A stretch of DNA of 9,619 nucleotides from Bacillota bacterium (GTDB lineage Bacteria; Bacillota; Desulfitobacteriia; Desulfitobacteriales; Desulfitobacteriaceae). Position 1 is the first letter of the stretch; each line of letters starts with the position of its first letter. This document shows positions 1 to 5,358 of the stretch, piece after piece. Position numbers and translations under genes: made by a program. The DNA lies in the NCBI GenBank assembly GCA_023390635.1, contig JAEWCM010000073.1:1-9619 (forward strand). The letters run 5' to 3'. Under the pieces are notes generated by a model that saw only the letters and a program-made list of their open reading frames with translations, made no database searches and had not been told where the DNA came from.

Positions 1-60
1 AAGATATTTTTCAATAGCTGCTATCCTTTCTGGTCCTGATATTTTTGCTTTGTGGGACAT
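1..60 (-). CDS. IS3-type transposase OrfA, N-terminal fragment (runs off left edge)
   Basis: The reading frame starts at an ATG (complement of 58-60) and gives MSHKAKISGPERIAAIEKYL before leaving the window. A strong Shine-Dalgarno (AAGGAGGAG on the minus strand) lies just upstream, at about 68-76. The basic start followed by 'ISGPERIAAIEKYL' is the type of N-terminus seen in the helix-turn-helix OrfA proteins of IS3/IS150-group elements, which bind the IS ends and are usually joined to the OrfB integrase domain by programmed frameshifting. Only 20 residues are visible, so the family call rests on resemblance and on the IS-like end next to it. Confidence 0.55.
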   Translation of the reverse strand, partial: MSHKAKISGPERIAAIEKYL

Positions 61-83
61 AAAAAAGCTCCTCCTTGTAATAA

Positions 84-105
84 ACAGTTTTATTATTTAA
101 ACTGT
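84..105. repeat. 7-bp inverted repeat in the IS leader
   Basis: ACAGTTT (84-90) and AAACTGT (99-105) are perfect complements separated by 8 AT-only bases. The repeat lies between the inferred IS tip and the transposase ribosome-binding site, so it could overlap the transposase promoter or form a hairpin in transcripts entering from outside. Position and symmetry are seen; the role is inferred. Confidence 0.5.
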
Positions 106-193
106 CTACCACAAGGGGAGCTTATCACTCAATTGTCCACAGGCCTTTTTTGATATTCTAACGTCAAGGACCCGTGGAAAAAATAACTACCTA

Positions 194-222
194 TGGTCAA
201 GCATTACCCTTTTCAGTAAAAT
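194..222 (+). promoter_or_regulatory. Candidate sigma-A promoter for the MGMT-like gene
   Basis: TGGTCA (194-199, 4/6 to TTGACA) and TAAAAT (217-222, 5/6 to TATAAT) are separated by exactly 17 bp. Transcription would start near 229, about 30 bp before the gene. Nothing else recognisable lies between the IS end at 127 and this gene. Consensus matching only. Confidence 0.4.
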
Positions 223-260
223 AATAATTATGAAAAACATGATACAAAAGGGTGTTGATG

Positions 261-596
261 ATGAACGAAAACTATGCTAATATCTACCGCTTAATAGCCC
301 TTATTCCTCCAGGTAAAGTTGCCACCTACGGGCAAATTGCCCGTTTAGCCGGTATGCCCCGCAGCCCCCGTGCCGTGGTCTGGGCCATGCGCTCTACCCC
401 TGCTGACCTGAAACTCCCCTGCCACAGGGTGGTAAACCGGAGCGGGACCCTGGCTCCCTACTATGTTTTCGGCGGACAGGAGGAACAGAGAAGCATTCTG
501 GAGGAGGAAGGGGTTATCTTCCGCCTTGATGGGAAGATTGATCTGACGCAATCTTTGTGGGCGGGACCTTCCTCTTTATTGGGAGATAAAGGATAG
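261..596 (+). CDS. MGMT-family (alkyltransferase-like) DNA-binding protein
   Basis: This 111-aa protein consists only of the C-terminal DNA-binding domain of O6-alkylguanine-DNA alkyltransferases. Visible landmarks are 'IPPGKVATYGQIARLAG' (helix-turn-helix region), 'RAVVWAM' with the arginine-finger position, and the active-site motif PCHRVV around residues 53-58 with the acceptor cysteine present. Full alkyltransferases (Ogt/Ada C-terminus) are about 160-180 aa, so the N-terminal domain is missing, as in ATL proteins and short MGMT-like proteins. ATLs usually replace the cysteine with Trp or Ala, whereas here it is kept, so methyl acceptance is possible but unproven. The start is uncertain: GTG 252, ATG 258 and ATG 261 are all in frame. 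I prefer 261 because AAAGGGTG (247-254) then sits at suitable Shine-Dalgarno spacing. Confidence 0.85.
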   Translation: MNENYANIYRLIALIPPGKVATYGQIARLAGMPRSPRAVVWAMRSTPADLKLPCHRVVNRSGTLAPYYVFGGQEEQRSILEEEGVIFRLDGKIDLTQSLWAGPSSLLGDKG

Positions 597-614
597 AACA
601 AGTCCAGCTCCGTC

Positions 615-635
615 AAAGCTGCCAACGGCAGCTTT
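615..635. terminator. Perfect 9-bp hairpin after the MGMT-like gene (possible terminator)
   Basis: AAAGCTGCC (615-623) and GGCAGCTTT (627-635) are perfect complements around a 3-nt loop (AAC). The hairpin lies 18 bp after the stop of the MGMT-like gene. It is compact and GC-rich in the middle, but no separate T-run follows on the plus strand, so it would be a weak intrinsic terminator or an RNA 3'-end stabiliser. Confidence 0.45.
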
Positions 636-670
636 CCATGAGCCGCTTTGCCTGGGACTTCATCCTTGTA

Positions 671-679
671 TGGTATAAT
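671..679 (+). promoter_or_regulatory. Extended -10 promoter of the ATP-grasp/DUF350 cluster
   Basis: TGGTATAAT is a perfect extended -10 element (TGnTATAAT), with TATAAT at 674-679. No good -35 lies at 17 bp; TTGCCT at 648-653 is 20 bp away. Extended -10 promoters can work without a -35. The start of transcription would be near 686, about 35 bp before the TTG start at 721. The element is overlapped by an inverted repeat, suggesting repression. Confidence 0.55.
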
Positions 680-720
680 AAAAAGGTTATACCAAATAAA
701 ATAAAGGGAGGGCTATACCA
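671..720. promoter_or_regulatory. TATACCA-based putative operator (inverted repeat plus a third half-site)
   Basis: TGGTATAA (671-678) and TTATACCA (687-694) form a perfect 8-bp inverted repeat with an 8-bp spacer, lying across the -10 element and the expected transcription start. A third half-site, TATACCA, occurs at 714-720, directly between the ribosome-binding site and the start codon. The arrangement fits binding of a dimeric repressor, or a hairpin at the 5' end of the transcript. No regulator gene is visible nearby. Confidence 0.45.
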
Positions 721-1170
721 TTGCCCCGATTGGAATATCGCTTACTGGACAAGGATAACGATTATCCCTTGCTCTATTACTACGAAGACATCCCAGCCGC
801 TGAAATCGCCGTGCGATTCAATGCGGACTATTTAATCAAGGATGGCGAGGTTTTAGAGAAAACCTCAAATGCTGTGGAGCCTCCCAACTATGTGATTTAT
901 ACTGCCAAGGCCTCCCACGAATTTCTCTTTACCTCTCCTACCGGAGAATACCAGTATGCTTTGGTAGAAATTCGTGAATACAACGACTATTCATCCTCTT
1001 ACCCCATCATTACCACCGTTGATGTGGCAGATTTATCCCAGCTCATCATTTTATTTTCCAGTCACTACATTACGGTGCTTGATGAAGAATGGGAAAAGGT
1101 ATCTTCGGAAATCGATGAGGACCGCAAGGTCTATGTACTCTATGTGCAGAAATCTTTTTATGAAGACTAG
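721..1170 (+). CDS. Conserved-looking hypothetical protein, first gene of the ATP-grasp/DUF350 cluster
   Basis: I do not recognise the family of this 149-aa protein. It has no signal peptide or membrane segment, is acidic and tyrosine-rich, and alternates charged and beta-prone stretches (for example 'EFLFTSPTGEYQYALVEI' and 'RKVYVLYVQKSF'), suggesting a small cytoplasmic alpha/beta protein. It starts with TTG at 721; the Shine-Dalgarno GGGAGGG (706-712) with 8-nt spacing supports this start. It is 34 bp upstream of the lipoprotein gene and so probably co-transcribed with it. In the E. coli yjf cluster an unrelated-looking protein, YjfK (DUF2491), accompanies the YjfL/YjfM/YjfC homologues; whether this protein fills an equivalent role is inference only. 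Confidence 0.75.
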   Translation: MPRLEYRLLDKDNDYPLLYYYEDIPAAEIAVRFNADYLIKDGEVLEKTSNAVEPPNYVIYTAKASHEFLFTSPTGEYQYALVEIREYNDYSSSYPIITTVDVADLSQLIILFSSHYITVLDEEWEKVSSEIDEDRKVYVLYVQKSFYED

Positions 1171-1204
1171 AAACAAGAAAAAAAGGAAGGACATCTGACG
1201 CATC

Positions 1205-1549
1205 ATGGACAAAAGTAAAAAACTCATCAGCCTGTTCTTGTCTGCCGCTCTGGTGCTGGGCACAGCAGGATGCGGAACCGCCGCCACTCAAAAGGAAAAA
1301 GAGGATGAAGACGAAACCACTTACAACGGGGGCGGAGGTTATTACGGCGGAGGTTTCCATTATTGGGCCTACCCTTTTACCGGGCGCAGCCTCAGCAACA
1401 ACTCTTCCGATAACAGCACTGTCAGTTCAGGGCGCAGCACAGGTCCAACCGTAGGGAAGGCTCAATCCAGCATCTCCAGCGGTGCCAAGGGAGGTATAGG
1501 CTCGAGTTCCGGCTCTGGCTCCAGTTCCAGTTCAGGCAGTGCCAGCTAA
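1205..1549 (+). CDS. Ser/Gly-rich lipoprotein (YjfM/YgiB-like position)
   Basis: The 114-aa protein begins with a lipoprotein signal peptide: basic MDKSKK, a hydrophobic run (residues 7-18) and a cleavage site at TAG-C23. The -3 residue is Thr rather than the usual Leu. The mature protein is low-complexity: an acidic linker (KEKEDEDE), a glycine/aromatic patch (GGGGYYGGGFHYW), and a C-terminal half made almost wholly of Ser, Gly and Thr. A short aromatic-Gly patch followed by a Ser/Gly tail recalls DUF1190 lipoproteins (E. coli YgiB, YjfM), which sit next to YgiC/YjfC ligases, but I cannot show homology. The ATG at 1205 is the first start after an in-frame stop at 1196. The purine-rich AGGAAGG (1184-1190) is 14 nt upstream, longer than usual, so expression may be weak or coupled to the upstream gene. 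Confidence 0.75.
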   Translation: MDKSKKLISLFLSAALVLGTAGCGTAATQKEKEDEDETTYNGGGGYYGGGFHYWAYPFTGRSLSNNSSDNSTVSSGRSTGPTVGKAQSSISSGAKGGIGSSSGSGSSSSSGSAS

Positions 1550-1606
1550 ACTTTATCATATTTTTTATCTTAAATAAATCCCAGGATGGAACGGAGAGAG
1601 TCATCT

Positions 1607-2872
1607 GTGTGTAATGAGAGAGGAAAAGCAACTTCATCTGATTATATTAAACAACGAGAGGCCCTTTATGGACCGCTCCGCCATGTGTTTTCATGGGATT
1701 GCATGTATGGAAGTGAATACGCGCTGGCAGACATCCACTATATCTCGGAGCAATTTCATCAGGAATTGCTGTATGCGGCGCAAAAGCTAGGAGAGATTTA
1801 CGGTAAAATCTCTTTTTTTCTTCAAAATAGTCCGGATGAACTATATCGGATGCTGGGTTTGCCGCCAGAAACTTTTCAGGCCGTTCGTGTACCTGTTTTC
1901 AGCCATCTGGCCACCAGCATCGGCCGATTTGACTTTGCCCAAACCCCGCAGGGGCTGAAGATGCTTGAATTCAATGCCGATACTCCCACTAGCATCGTTG
2001 AAGTTTTTTATGTGAACCAAAAAGTCTGTGATTTCTATCAGGTCCCAAATCCCAATCAGGGCTGTGAGCAACATCTGGACAAAGCGTTTCAGCAAATCAT
2101 AGAACGTTATCGTGAACTGGGTTATCCTACCCAGTCCATCGTTTTCAGCGCCTTAGATTGGCACGACGAAGACCGTGATACAACCCGCTATCTTCTCCGT
2201 CAATCAGGCCTTCCCGCCCGCTTCGTGGCTCTGCAGGATCTAAGAGTTTATGAAGACCGCCTCTGTTATTTCGATAATGGCAATTATGTCCCTATCGATG
2301 TTTGGTACCGTCTTCACGCCCTGGAAAAACTGGCTGAAGAAAAGGCGGAAGACGGCTACCCTACCGGCGCTCATGTCCTCGATCTCGTAGCCAGAAAACG
2401 TCTGGCTCTGATCAATCCACCTTCAGCCTTTATTGCTCAATCCAAGGCTCTGCAAGCCTTAATTTGGAATCTACACGAAGAAAGACAGTTCTTTTCTGCA
2501 GCAGAACATGAAATCATTGAAGCGTATATGCTTCCCACCTATTTAGAAAACCGTTTTGCCGGAAAGGAATGTTATGTAAGCAAGCCCTTTTTCGGACGCG
2601 AGGGGGGAGCCATTCGTCTATGTACTTCTGAGGGAAATATTATTGCCCAGGATCAGGGAGAAGACTACTGGGAACAACCTGTAGTATACCAAAGGATGGC
2701 TGAGCTGGAATCCATAGCAATTCAAACCATAAGGGGTAACTATGCAGGACGGGCATTATGGGGAGCCTTTTTGATCGGAGGTCAAGCCTCCGGAATCGGT
2801 CTGCGTCTGGGAGACTTAATCACAGGCAACCTTTCCTATTTTCTGCCTGTAGCCCTGACAAATAAGCAGTAA
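1607..2872 (+). CDS. Glutathionylspermidine-synthase-like ATP-grasp ligase (YgiC/YjfC family)
   Basis: This is an ATP-grasp ligase of the glutathionylspermidine synthetase (GspS) C-terminal domain family, which joins a carboxylate to an amine using ATP. Counting from the GTG at 1607, recognisable family motifs are GRFDFA near residue 106, LEFNADTPTS near 120-129 (E. coli YgiC has a very similar N-A-D-T-P-T-S motif), SKPFFGREGG near 325-334 (ATP-binding lysine and loop), SGIGLR near 395 and LITGNLSYFLPV near 404-415. The amidase (CHAP) domain of bifunctional Gsp synthetase/amidase is absent, as in YgiC and YjfC, which from memory have not shown Gsp synthetase activity, so the true substrate is open. 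An ATG at 1586 is in frame but has no spaced ribosome-binding site. GTG 1607 is preceded by GGAGAGAG (1593-1600) at 6 nt, so I chose it. The neighbouring lipoprotein and DUF350 protein support a membrane-linked amide-ligation role. Confidence 0.85.
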   Translation: MCNERGKATSSDYIKQREALYGPLRHVFSWDCMYGSEYALADIHYISEQFHQELLYAAQKLGEIYGKISFFLQNSPDELYRMLGLPPETFQAVRVPVFSHLATSIGRFDFAQTPQGLKMLEFNADTPTSIVEVFYVNQKVCDFYQVPNPNQGCEQHLDKAFQQIIERYRELGYPTQSIVFSALDWHDEDRDTTRYLLRQSGLPARFVALQDLRVYEDRLCYFDNGNYVPIDVWYRLHALEKLAEEKAEDGYPTGAHVLDLVARKRLALINPPSAFIAQSKALQALIWNLHEERQFFSAAEHEIIEAYMLPTYLENRFAGKECYVSKPFFGREGGAIRLCTSEGNIIAQDQGEDYWEQPVVYQRMAELESIAIQTIRGNYAGRALWGAFLIGGQASGIGLRLGDLITGNLSYFLPVALTNKQ

Positions 2873-2880
2873 AAACAGCC

Positions 2881-2920
2881 TTGTCACTAAATTGTCACTT
2901 TTAATCTACTCATAGTATTA
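2881..2920 (+). promoter_or_regulatory. TTGTCAC direct repeat and possible internal promoter before the DUF350 gene
   Basis: TTGTCAC occurs twice, at 2881-2887 and 2892-2898, in the 86-bp gap after the ligase gene. The second copy could act as a -35 (TTGTCA) for TAGTAT at 2913-2918, but the spacing is 15 bp, short of optimal. The gap is large compared with others in the cluster, so the DUF350 gene may have its own transcript; evidence is weak. Confidence 0.25.
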
Positions 2921-2958
2921 GATATGAAAAAAACATATCCACAAGGAGGAGATAAATC

Positions 2959-3384
2959 ATGCCAATTGTCAATTTTCTCATCTATATTGCTATTACTCTC
3001 CCTCTAATGCTTTTAGGCATTTTTCTTTTTACTAAGACAACACCTTATGATGAATTCCGCATTTTGTTTAATGGTGATGAAGTGAATGACCAGGTCAAAA
3101 CCGCCGCATCCACCGCCGTCGCCTTCGATTTAGGCGGCAAGGTGATTGGGCTTGCCCTGGTCATGGGTTCGGCCATTGTCCATGCGGTCAGTTTATGGGA
3201 TTTGGTTGCCTGGTCCCTCATAGCTATAGTCTTCTTCATCTTAATCTATTGGCTGTTTGAGCTGCTCACGCCAAAAGTGTCGGTGCGCAAAGAGATCCCG
3301 ATGGGAAATATAGGAGTGGGGATTTTCTCTTTCTGCCTTTCGATCGCTTCCGGTTTGCTAATGGCAGCCTTGATCAGTTATTAA
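2959..3384 (+). CDS. DUF350 (UPF0719, YjfL-type) inner-membrane protein
   Basis: A 141-aa membrane protein with about four hydrophobic segments, near residues 4-24, 60-78, 81-103 and 117-139. It resembles E. coli YjfL along its length: a first helix ending in 'FTKTTPYDEF' (YjfL has a similar Y-S-K-I-T-P-H-N-E-W stretch), the small-residue run 'TAASTAVAFDLGGKVIGLAL', then 'SAIVHAVSLWDLVAW' and the final 'IPMGNIGVGIFSF' helix. These are signatures of DUF350. The family is of unknown function, but genome-context work has linked it to GspS-like ATP-grasp enzymes and PspA-type stress systems. The start ATG has an excellent Shine-Dalgarno, AAGGAGGAG (2943-2951), at 7 nt. It closes the cluster; the next gene is convergent and begins its stop only 20 bp away. 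Confidence 0.85.
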   Translation: MPIVNFLIYIAITLPLMLLGIFLFTKTTPYDEFRILFNGDEVNDQVKTAASTAVAFDLGGKVIGLALVMGSAIVHAVSLWDLVAWSLIAIVFFILIYWLFELLTPKVSVRKEIPMGNIGVGIFSFCLSIASGLLMAALISY

Positions 3385-3404
3385 GCCTAAAATTAGAAAT
3401 ACCC

Positions 3405-3827
3405 TTATTCTGTGATTCCCTTTTTACTCATTGCGTCAGGATGAGTAAAAAGAGCCATTCCTGTTCTCATCTTTCGGAATCCCATTTTAGCATAAAATTC
3501 CTCTTTGCCCGGTGCAGCGTACAAGATGAAATTGCACTGGGGGAGGGATTTTTTTATTCGGTCCACAATAAAGCCGCCGAGCCCTTGTCCCTGATATTCA
3601 GGCACTATAGCCACATCGTAAATTGCCGCCTGATAGGCGCCATCGGAAAGGGCCCTGCCGAAGCCCACCAGCGTCTCTTCATAAAACACAAAAACCACAA
3701 CCCGGCTGTTCTCAAAAGCCTTTTTATGCACTTCGGGAGTGAAATTGGCCATTCCCACTTGTTTCAAGGTTTGGGCTACCACTCCCCAATCAATATCCTT
3801 ACAATCATACCTAAAAGTAAAATCCAT
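3405..3827 (-). CDS. GNAT-family N-acetyltransferase
   Basis: A 140-aa single-domain GNAT protein. The acetyl-CoA pyrophosphate-binding loop is visible as 'VPEYQGQGLGGFIVDRI' (Q/R-x-x-G-x-G/A motif with QGQGLG), preceded by the core beta strand 'AAIYDVAIV'. The C-terminal 'FYAKMGFRKMRTGMALF' matches the usual GNAT ending, in which a Tyr near the catalytic site is followed by a 'GF' turn. The acceptor substrate cannot be read from sequence. The ATG at 3827 has a strong upstream AGGAGGAAGG. It is separated by 32 bp from the lipoprotein gene upstream and is probably co-transcribed with it. The tail after 'MALF' carries the 12-bp palindrome noted at 3420-3452. Confidence 0.85.
   Translation of the reverse strand: MDFTFRYDCKDIDWGVVAQTLKQVGMANFTPEVHKKAFENSRVVVFVFYEETLVGFGRALSDGAYQAAIYDVAIVPEYQGQGLGGFIVDRIKKSLPQCNFILYAAPGKEEFYAKMGFRKMRTGMALFTHPDAMSKKGITE
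3420..3452. terminator. 12-bp perfect inverted repeat at the convergent gene junction
   Basis: CTTTTTACTCAT (3420-3431) and ATGAGTAAAAAG (3441-3452) are perfect complements with a 9-nt loop. The repeat lies within the last codons of the minus-strand GNAT gene and 36 bp after the DUF350 stop. The outer stem bases form a T-run on either strand, so the hairpin could end or stabilise both converging transcripts. It is less GC-rich than a classical intrinsic terminator. Confidence 0.5.
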
Positions 3828-3859
3828 TCTGCCTTCCTCCTGTCATTCCTTAACAAAGT

Positions 3860-4285
3860 TTAATGGTCAGATAAATTATTCACTAAAGTCAGCAGTGTAT
3901 CATTTCTGCCGCCTGTCCAACCTGCGCCTGATAAACGCTTGTAGATGAACTTCCCCGTTTCCGTGGAATAAATGGTTTCATTTGCCCTGTCTTTATACTC
4001 AAATGCGATAGCAAATATTGGATCACTGCTTTGCTCTCCATCTGCTCCTGGATTAGGGTGGGCCGTTACTTGAGTTCCAGCAACCGATTCATACAGTTCT
4101 TTGATCACATTCTGATCTTCCAAATCATATTCCTTGATCTCCTCCACGTAAGTTGTCACCTTCACTTTCCTCACCTGACTTAGATCCTGGGACAGTAAGG
4201 AGGATGAGGCACACCCTGGCAGTAGGAAAAAGAGTAAAACTGCGAATAATGGGATGATCGTTCTTAATCTACGGTTCCAACTCAC
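3860..4285 (-). CDS. Hypothetical lipoprotein
   Basis: The 141-aa product has a clear lipoprotein signal peptide: MSWNRRLR, a hydrophobic stretch at residues 10-22 and the lipobox LPG-C25, followed by serines. The mature domain (about 115 aa) is soluble and reads as a beta-rich extracytoplasmic domain, with 'RKVKVTTYVEEIKEYDLEDQ', a helix 'NVIKELYESV' and later strands such as 'ETIYSTETGKFIYKRL'. This pattern is seen in small uncharacterised Firmicutes lipoproteins, and I cannot name a family. It starts with GTG (complement of 4283-4285), supported by AAGAAGGGG about 7 nt upstream. It is the first gene of a two-gene unit with the acetyltransferase. Confidence 0.75.
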   Translation of the reverse strand: MSWNRRLRTIIPLFAVLLFFLLPGCASSSLLSQDLSQVRKVKVTTYVEEIKEYDLEDQNVIKELYESVAGTQVTAHPNPGADGEQSSDPIFAIAFEYKDRANETIYSTETGKFIYKRLSGAGWTGGRNDTLLTLVNNLSDH

Positions 4286-4357
4286 CGATTACCCCTTCTT
4301 TCTATACGCTTTCTTTCCTGAGCCTATCCGGCTTATATAATCATGTCCTATATCTTT

Positions 4358-4387
4358 GTTATAATAAAAATACACCTTGTACTTCAA
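4358..4387 (-). promoter_or_regulatory. Candidate minus-strand promoter in the divergent spacer
   Basis: On the minus strand TTGAAG (complement of 4382-4387) and TATAAC (complement of 4358-4363) are 18 bp apart and would transcribe the lipoprotein and acetyltransferase genes. On the plus strand a perfect TATAAT at 4360-4365, overlapping the same bases, could be the -10 for the GrpB-family gene, though I see no good -35 for it. Overlapping -10 elements would make the two directions mutually exclusive. Confidence 0.35.
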
Positions 4388-4423
4388 AGAAATTCAGCAT
4401 GCTACATATGAAAGGAGAACTGT

Positions 4424-4942
4424 ATGATTATTGAAGTAGTGGAACACCGCAAAGAGTGGAGTGATCTTTACCAAAAAGAAGCTCACACGATTCAAAATAT
4501 CCTAGGCAAGGAATTGATCAATGTTTTCCATATTGGCAGTACGTCAGTGGATGGGTTAAAAGCAAAACCCATAATCGACATTATGCCTGTCGTTCACAAT
4601 ATAGAAGCTATTGACCATTATTCAAATCAGTTTGAAAGCATAGGTTATGAGGTTATGGGCGAATTTGGTATTCAGGGCAGGCGCTTTTTTCGCAAAGGAA
4701 ACGACCGGCGCACTCACCACATACACATCTTTCAATATAATAACACCTATGATATCTTAAGGCACCTGGCCCTCAGAGATTATTTAAGGCACTCTCCTCA
4801 AGCCAGGGCAGAGTACGGCCGCTTAAAGTCGGAACTGGCAAGCCGTTATCCTACCGATATTGACAGCTACTGTGACGGCAAGGACGCCTTTGTGAAAAAG
4901 TTGGAGAGAGATGCTCTGAAATGGTATTGGCATAATAAATAA
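4424..4942 (+). CDS. GrpB-family protein (UPF0157)
   Basis: The 172-aa protein matches the GrpB/UPF0157 family in length and motifs: an N-terminal 'VVEHRKEWSDLYQKEA', the signature 'HIGSTSVDGLKAKPIIDI' (residues 36-53), 'RRFFRKG', 'HHIHIFQ' and the ending 'LRDYLRHSP...AEYGRLKSELA'. The G-S-T-S and P-I-I-D-I motifs resemble a nucleotidyltransferase fold, and the family is placed in that superfamily, but its substrate is not established. GrpB is unrelated to the GrpE chaperone. The ATG has AAAGGAG (4411-4417) at 6 nt. The gene is intact, and its TAA stop (4940-4942) is followed immediately by the inverted-repeat element at 4943. Confidence 0.88.
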   Translation: MIIEVVEHRKEWSDLYQKEAHTIQNILGKELINVFHIGSTSVDGLKAKPIIDIMPVVHNIEAIDHYSNQFESIGYEVMGEFGIQGRRFFRKGNDRRTHHIHIFQYNNTYDILRHLALRDYLRHSPQARAEYGRLKSELASRYPTDIDSYCDGKDAFVKKLERDALKWYWHNK

Positions 4943-4943
4943 G

Positions 4944-4972
4944 GGGCTGACGCAAAATAGTAATTTGTCTAC
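4944..4972 (+). repeat. Left terminal inverted repeat of the nested-palindrome element
   Basis: Begins GGGCTGACGCAAAATAGTAA and ends in TTTGTCTAC. It pairs with 5624-5652 with only two mismatches (positions 7 and 24 of the repeat). Pairing resumes further in: CTTGTTTGGGG (4992-5002) resembles CTTGTTCGGGA read inward from the right end, after a roughly 19-bp stretch present only on the left. The GGGCTGtCGCAAAATAG style of end is one I associate with insertion-sequence termini, though I cannot assign a family. Confidence 0.85.
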
Positions 4973-4995
4973 GAAATAGAATAAGTGTCTGCTTG

Positions 4996-5217
4996 TTTGG
5001 GGATTGACTGGGGTAGCCGGAGAGAGGGCCGTATACTTCCTGGACACGCTTGGGCAGCTAAAAAAGCGGGAGGTATCCGAGACATTTCAAAACCCTTATG
5101 CGTTCAGACTGTGAACCTTGAAATGTCTTAGCGGATACCTCCCACTTTTTCTTCACGCTGCGCAAACGAATCGTCCCTGAACTATACGACCCTCTCTCCG
5201 GCTGATCCCAAGCCCCA
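4996..5217. repeat. Giant hairpin A
   Basis: An imperfect palindrome of about 220 bp. The inner arms, 5060-5090 and 5118-5150, share AAAAAG(C/T)GGGAGGTATCCG and GACATTTCAA, differing by a small insertion. The outer arms, about 5015-5037 and 5179-5203, share AGCCGGAGAGAGGG and CGTATA. The loop holds its own small hairpin, GTTCA (5102-5106) with TGAAC (5112-5116). T-runs flank the inner stem in both orientations, so it could act as a bidirectional transcription terminator. Confidence 0.85.
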
Positions 5218-5227
5218 GTGGAGCAGA

Positions 5228-5283
5228 ATAAGCAGGCCCAGTGATGGTTATTCACCGAAGATACCATCTCTGGGCCTGCTTAT
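5228..5283. repeat. Hairpin B (21-bp arms)
   Basis: ATAAGCAGGCCCAGTGATGGT (5228-5248, 21 bp; one mismatch) pairs with 5263-5283 around a 14-nt loop. This is the most regular stem in the element. Its right arm runs directly into the 9-bp tandem repeat. Confidence 0.85.
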
Positions 5284-5311
5284 CCTGTTTATCCTGTTTA
5301 TCCTGTTTATC
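5280..5311 (+). repeat. Tandem repeat of TTATCCTGT (about 3.6 copies)
   Basis: Three perfect copies of TTATCCTGT (5280-5288, 5289-5297, 5298-5306) and a partial TTATC (5307-5311). The first copy overlaps the right arm of hairpin B. Nine-bp periodicity is too short and uninterrupted for CRISPR; slippage or an iterated binding site are the plausible origins. Confidence 0.9.
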
Positions 5312-5358
5312 GGTCTGGCTAACTCTGCAAAGAACAATCTAAATAGGCTGCGTAGGCG

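Larger units (their letters stand above)
1..127 (-). mobile_element. End of an IS3-family-like insertion sequence (partial)
   Basis: Positions 1-60 encode, on the minus strand, the start of a transposase-like OrfA. The outer end of the element is probably near 127: read on the minus strand, the sequence there begins TGATAAGCTCCCC and leads into TAGACAG, and a 5'-TG terminus is typical of IS3-family ends. The inferred tip is about 67 bp from the OrfA start, a normal distance. The rest of the element and its other inverted repeat are outside the window, so the boundary and any target duplication cannot be verified. Confidence 0.55.

Noticed and set aside
638..835. Plus-strand frame across the cluster promoter
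   Set aside because: It overlaps the promoter/operator and the start of the 721-1170 gene in another frame, with no ribosome-binding site.
1841..2095. Minus-strand frame inside the ATP-grasp gene
   Set aside because: Antisense shadow of the region encoding the family motif LEFNADTPTS; no start signal of its own.
3441..3863. Plus-strand 140-codon frame opposite the acetyltransferase
   Set aside because: It is the antisense shadow of a gene with clear GNAT motifs and its own strong ribosome-binding site; the plus-strand frame has neither.
5280..5311. Short tandem repeat as a CRISPR array
   Set aside because: Units are 9 bp and contiguous, without spacers.
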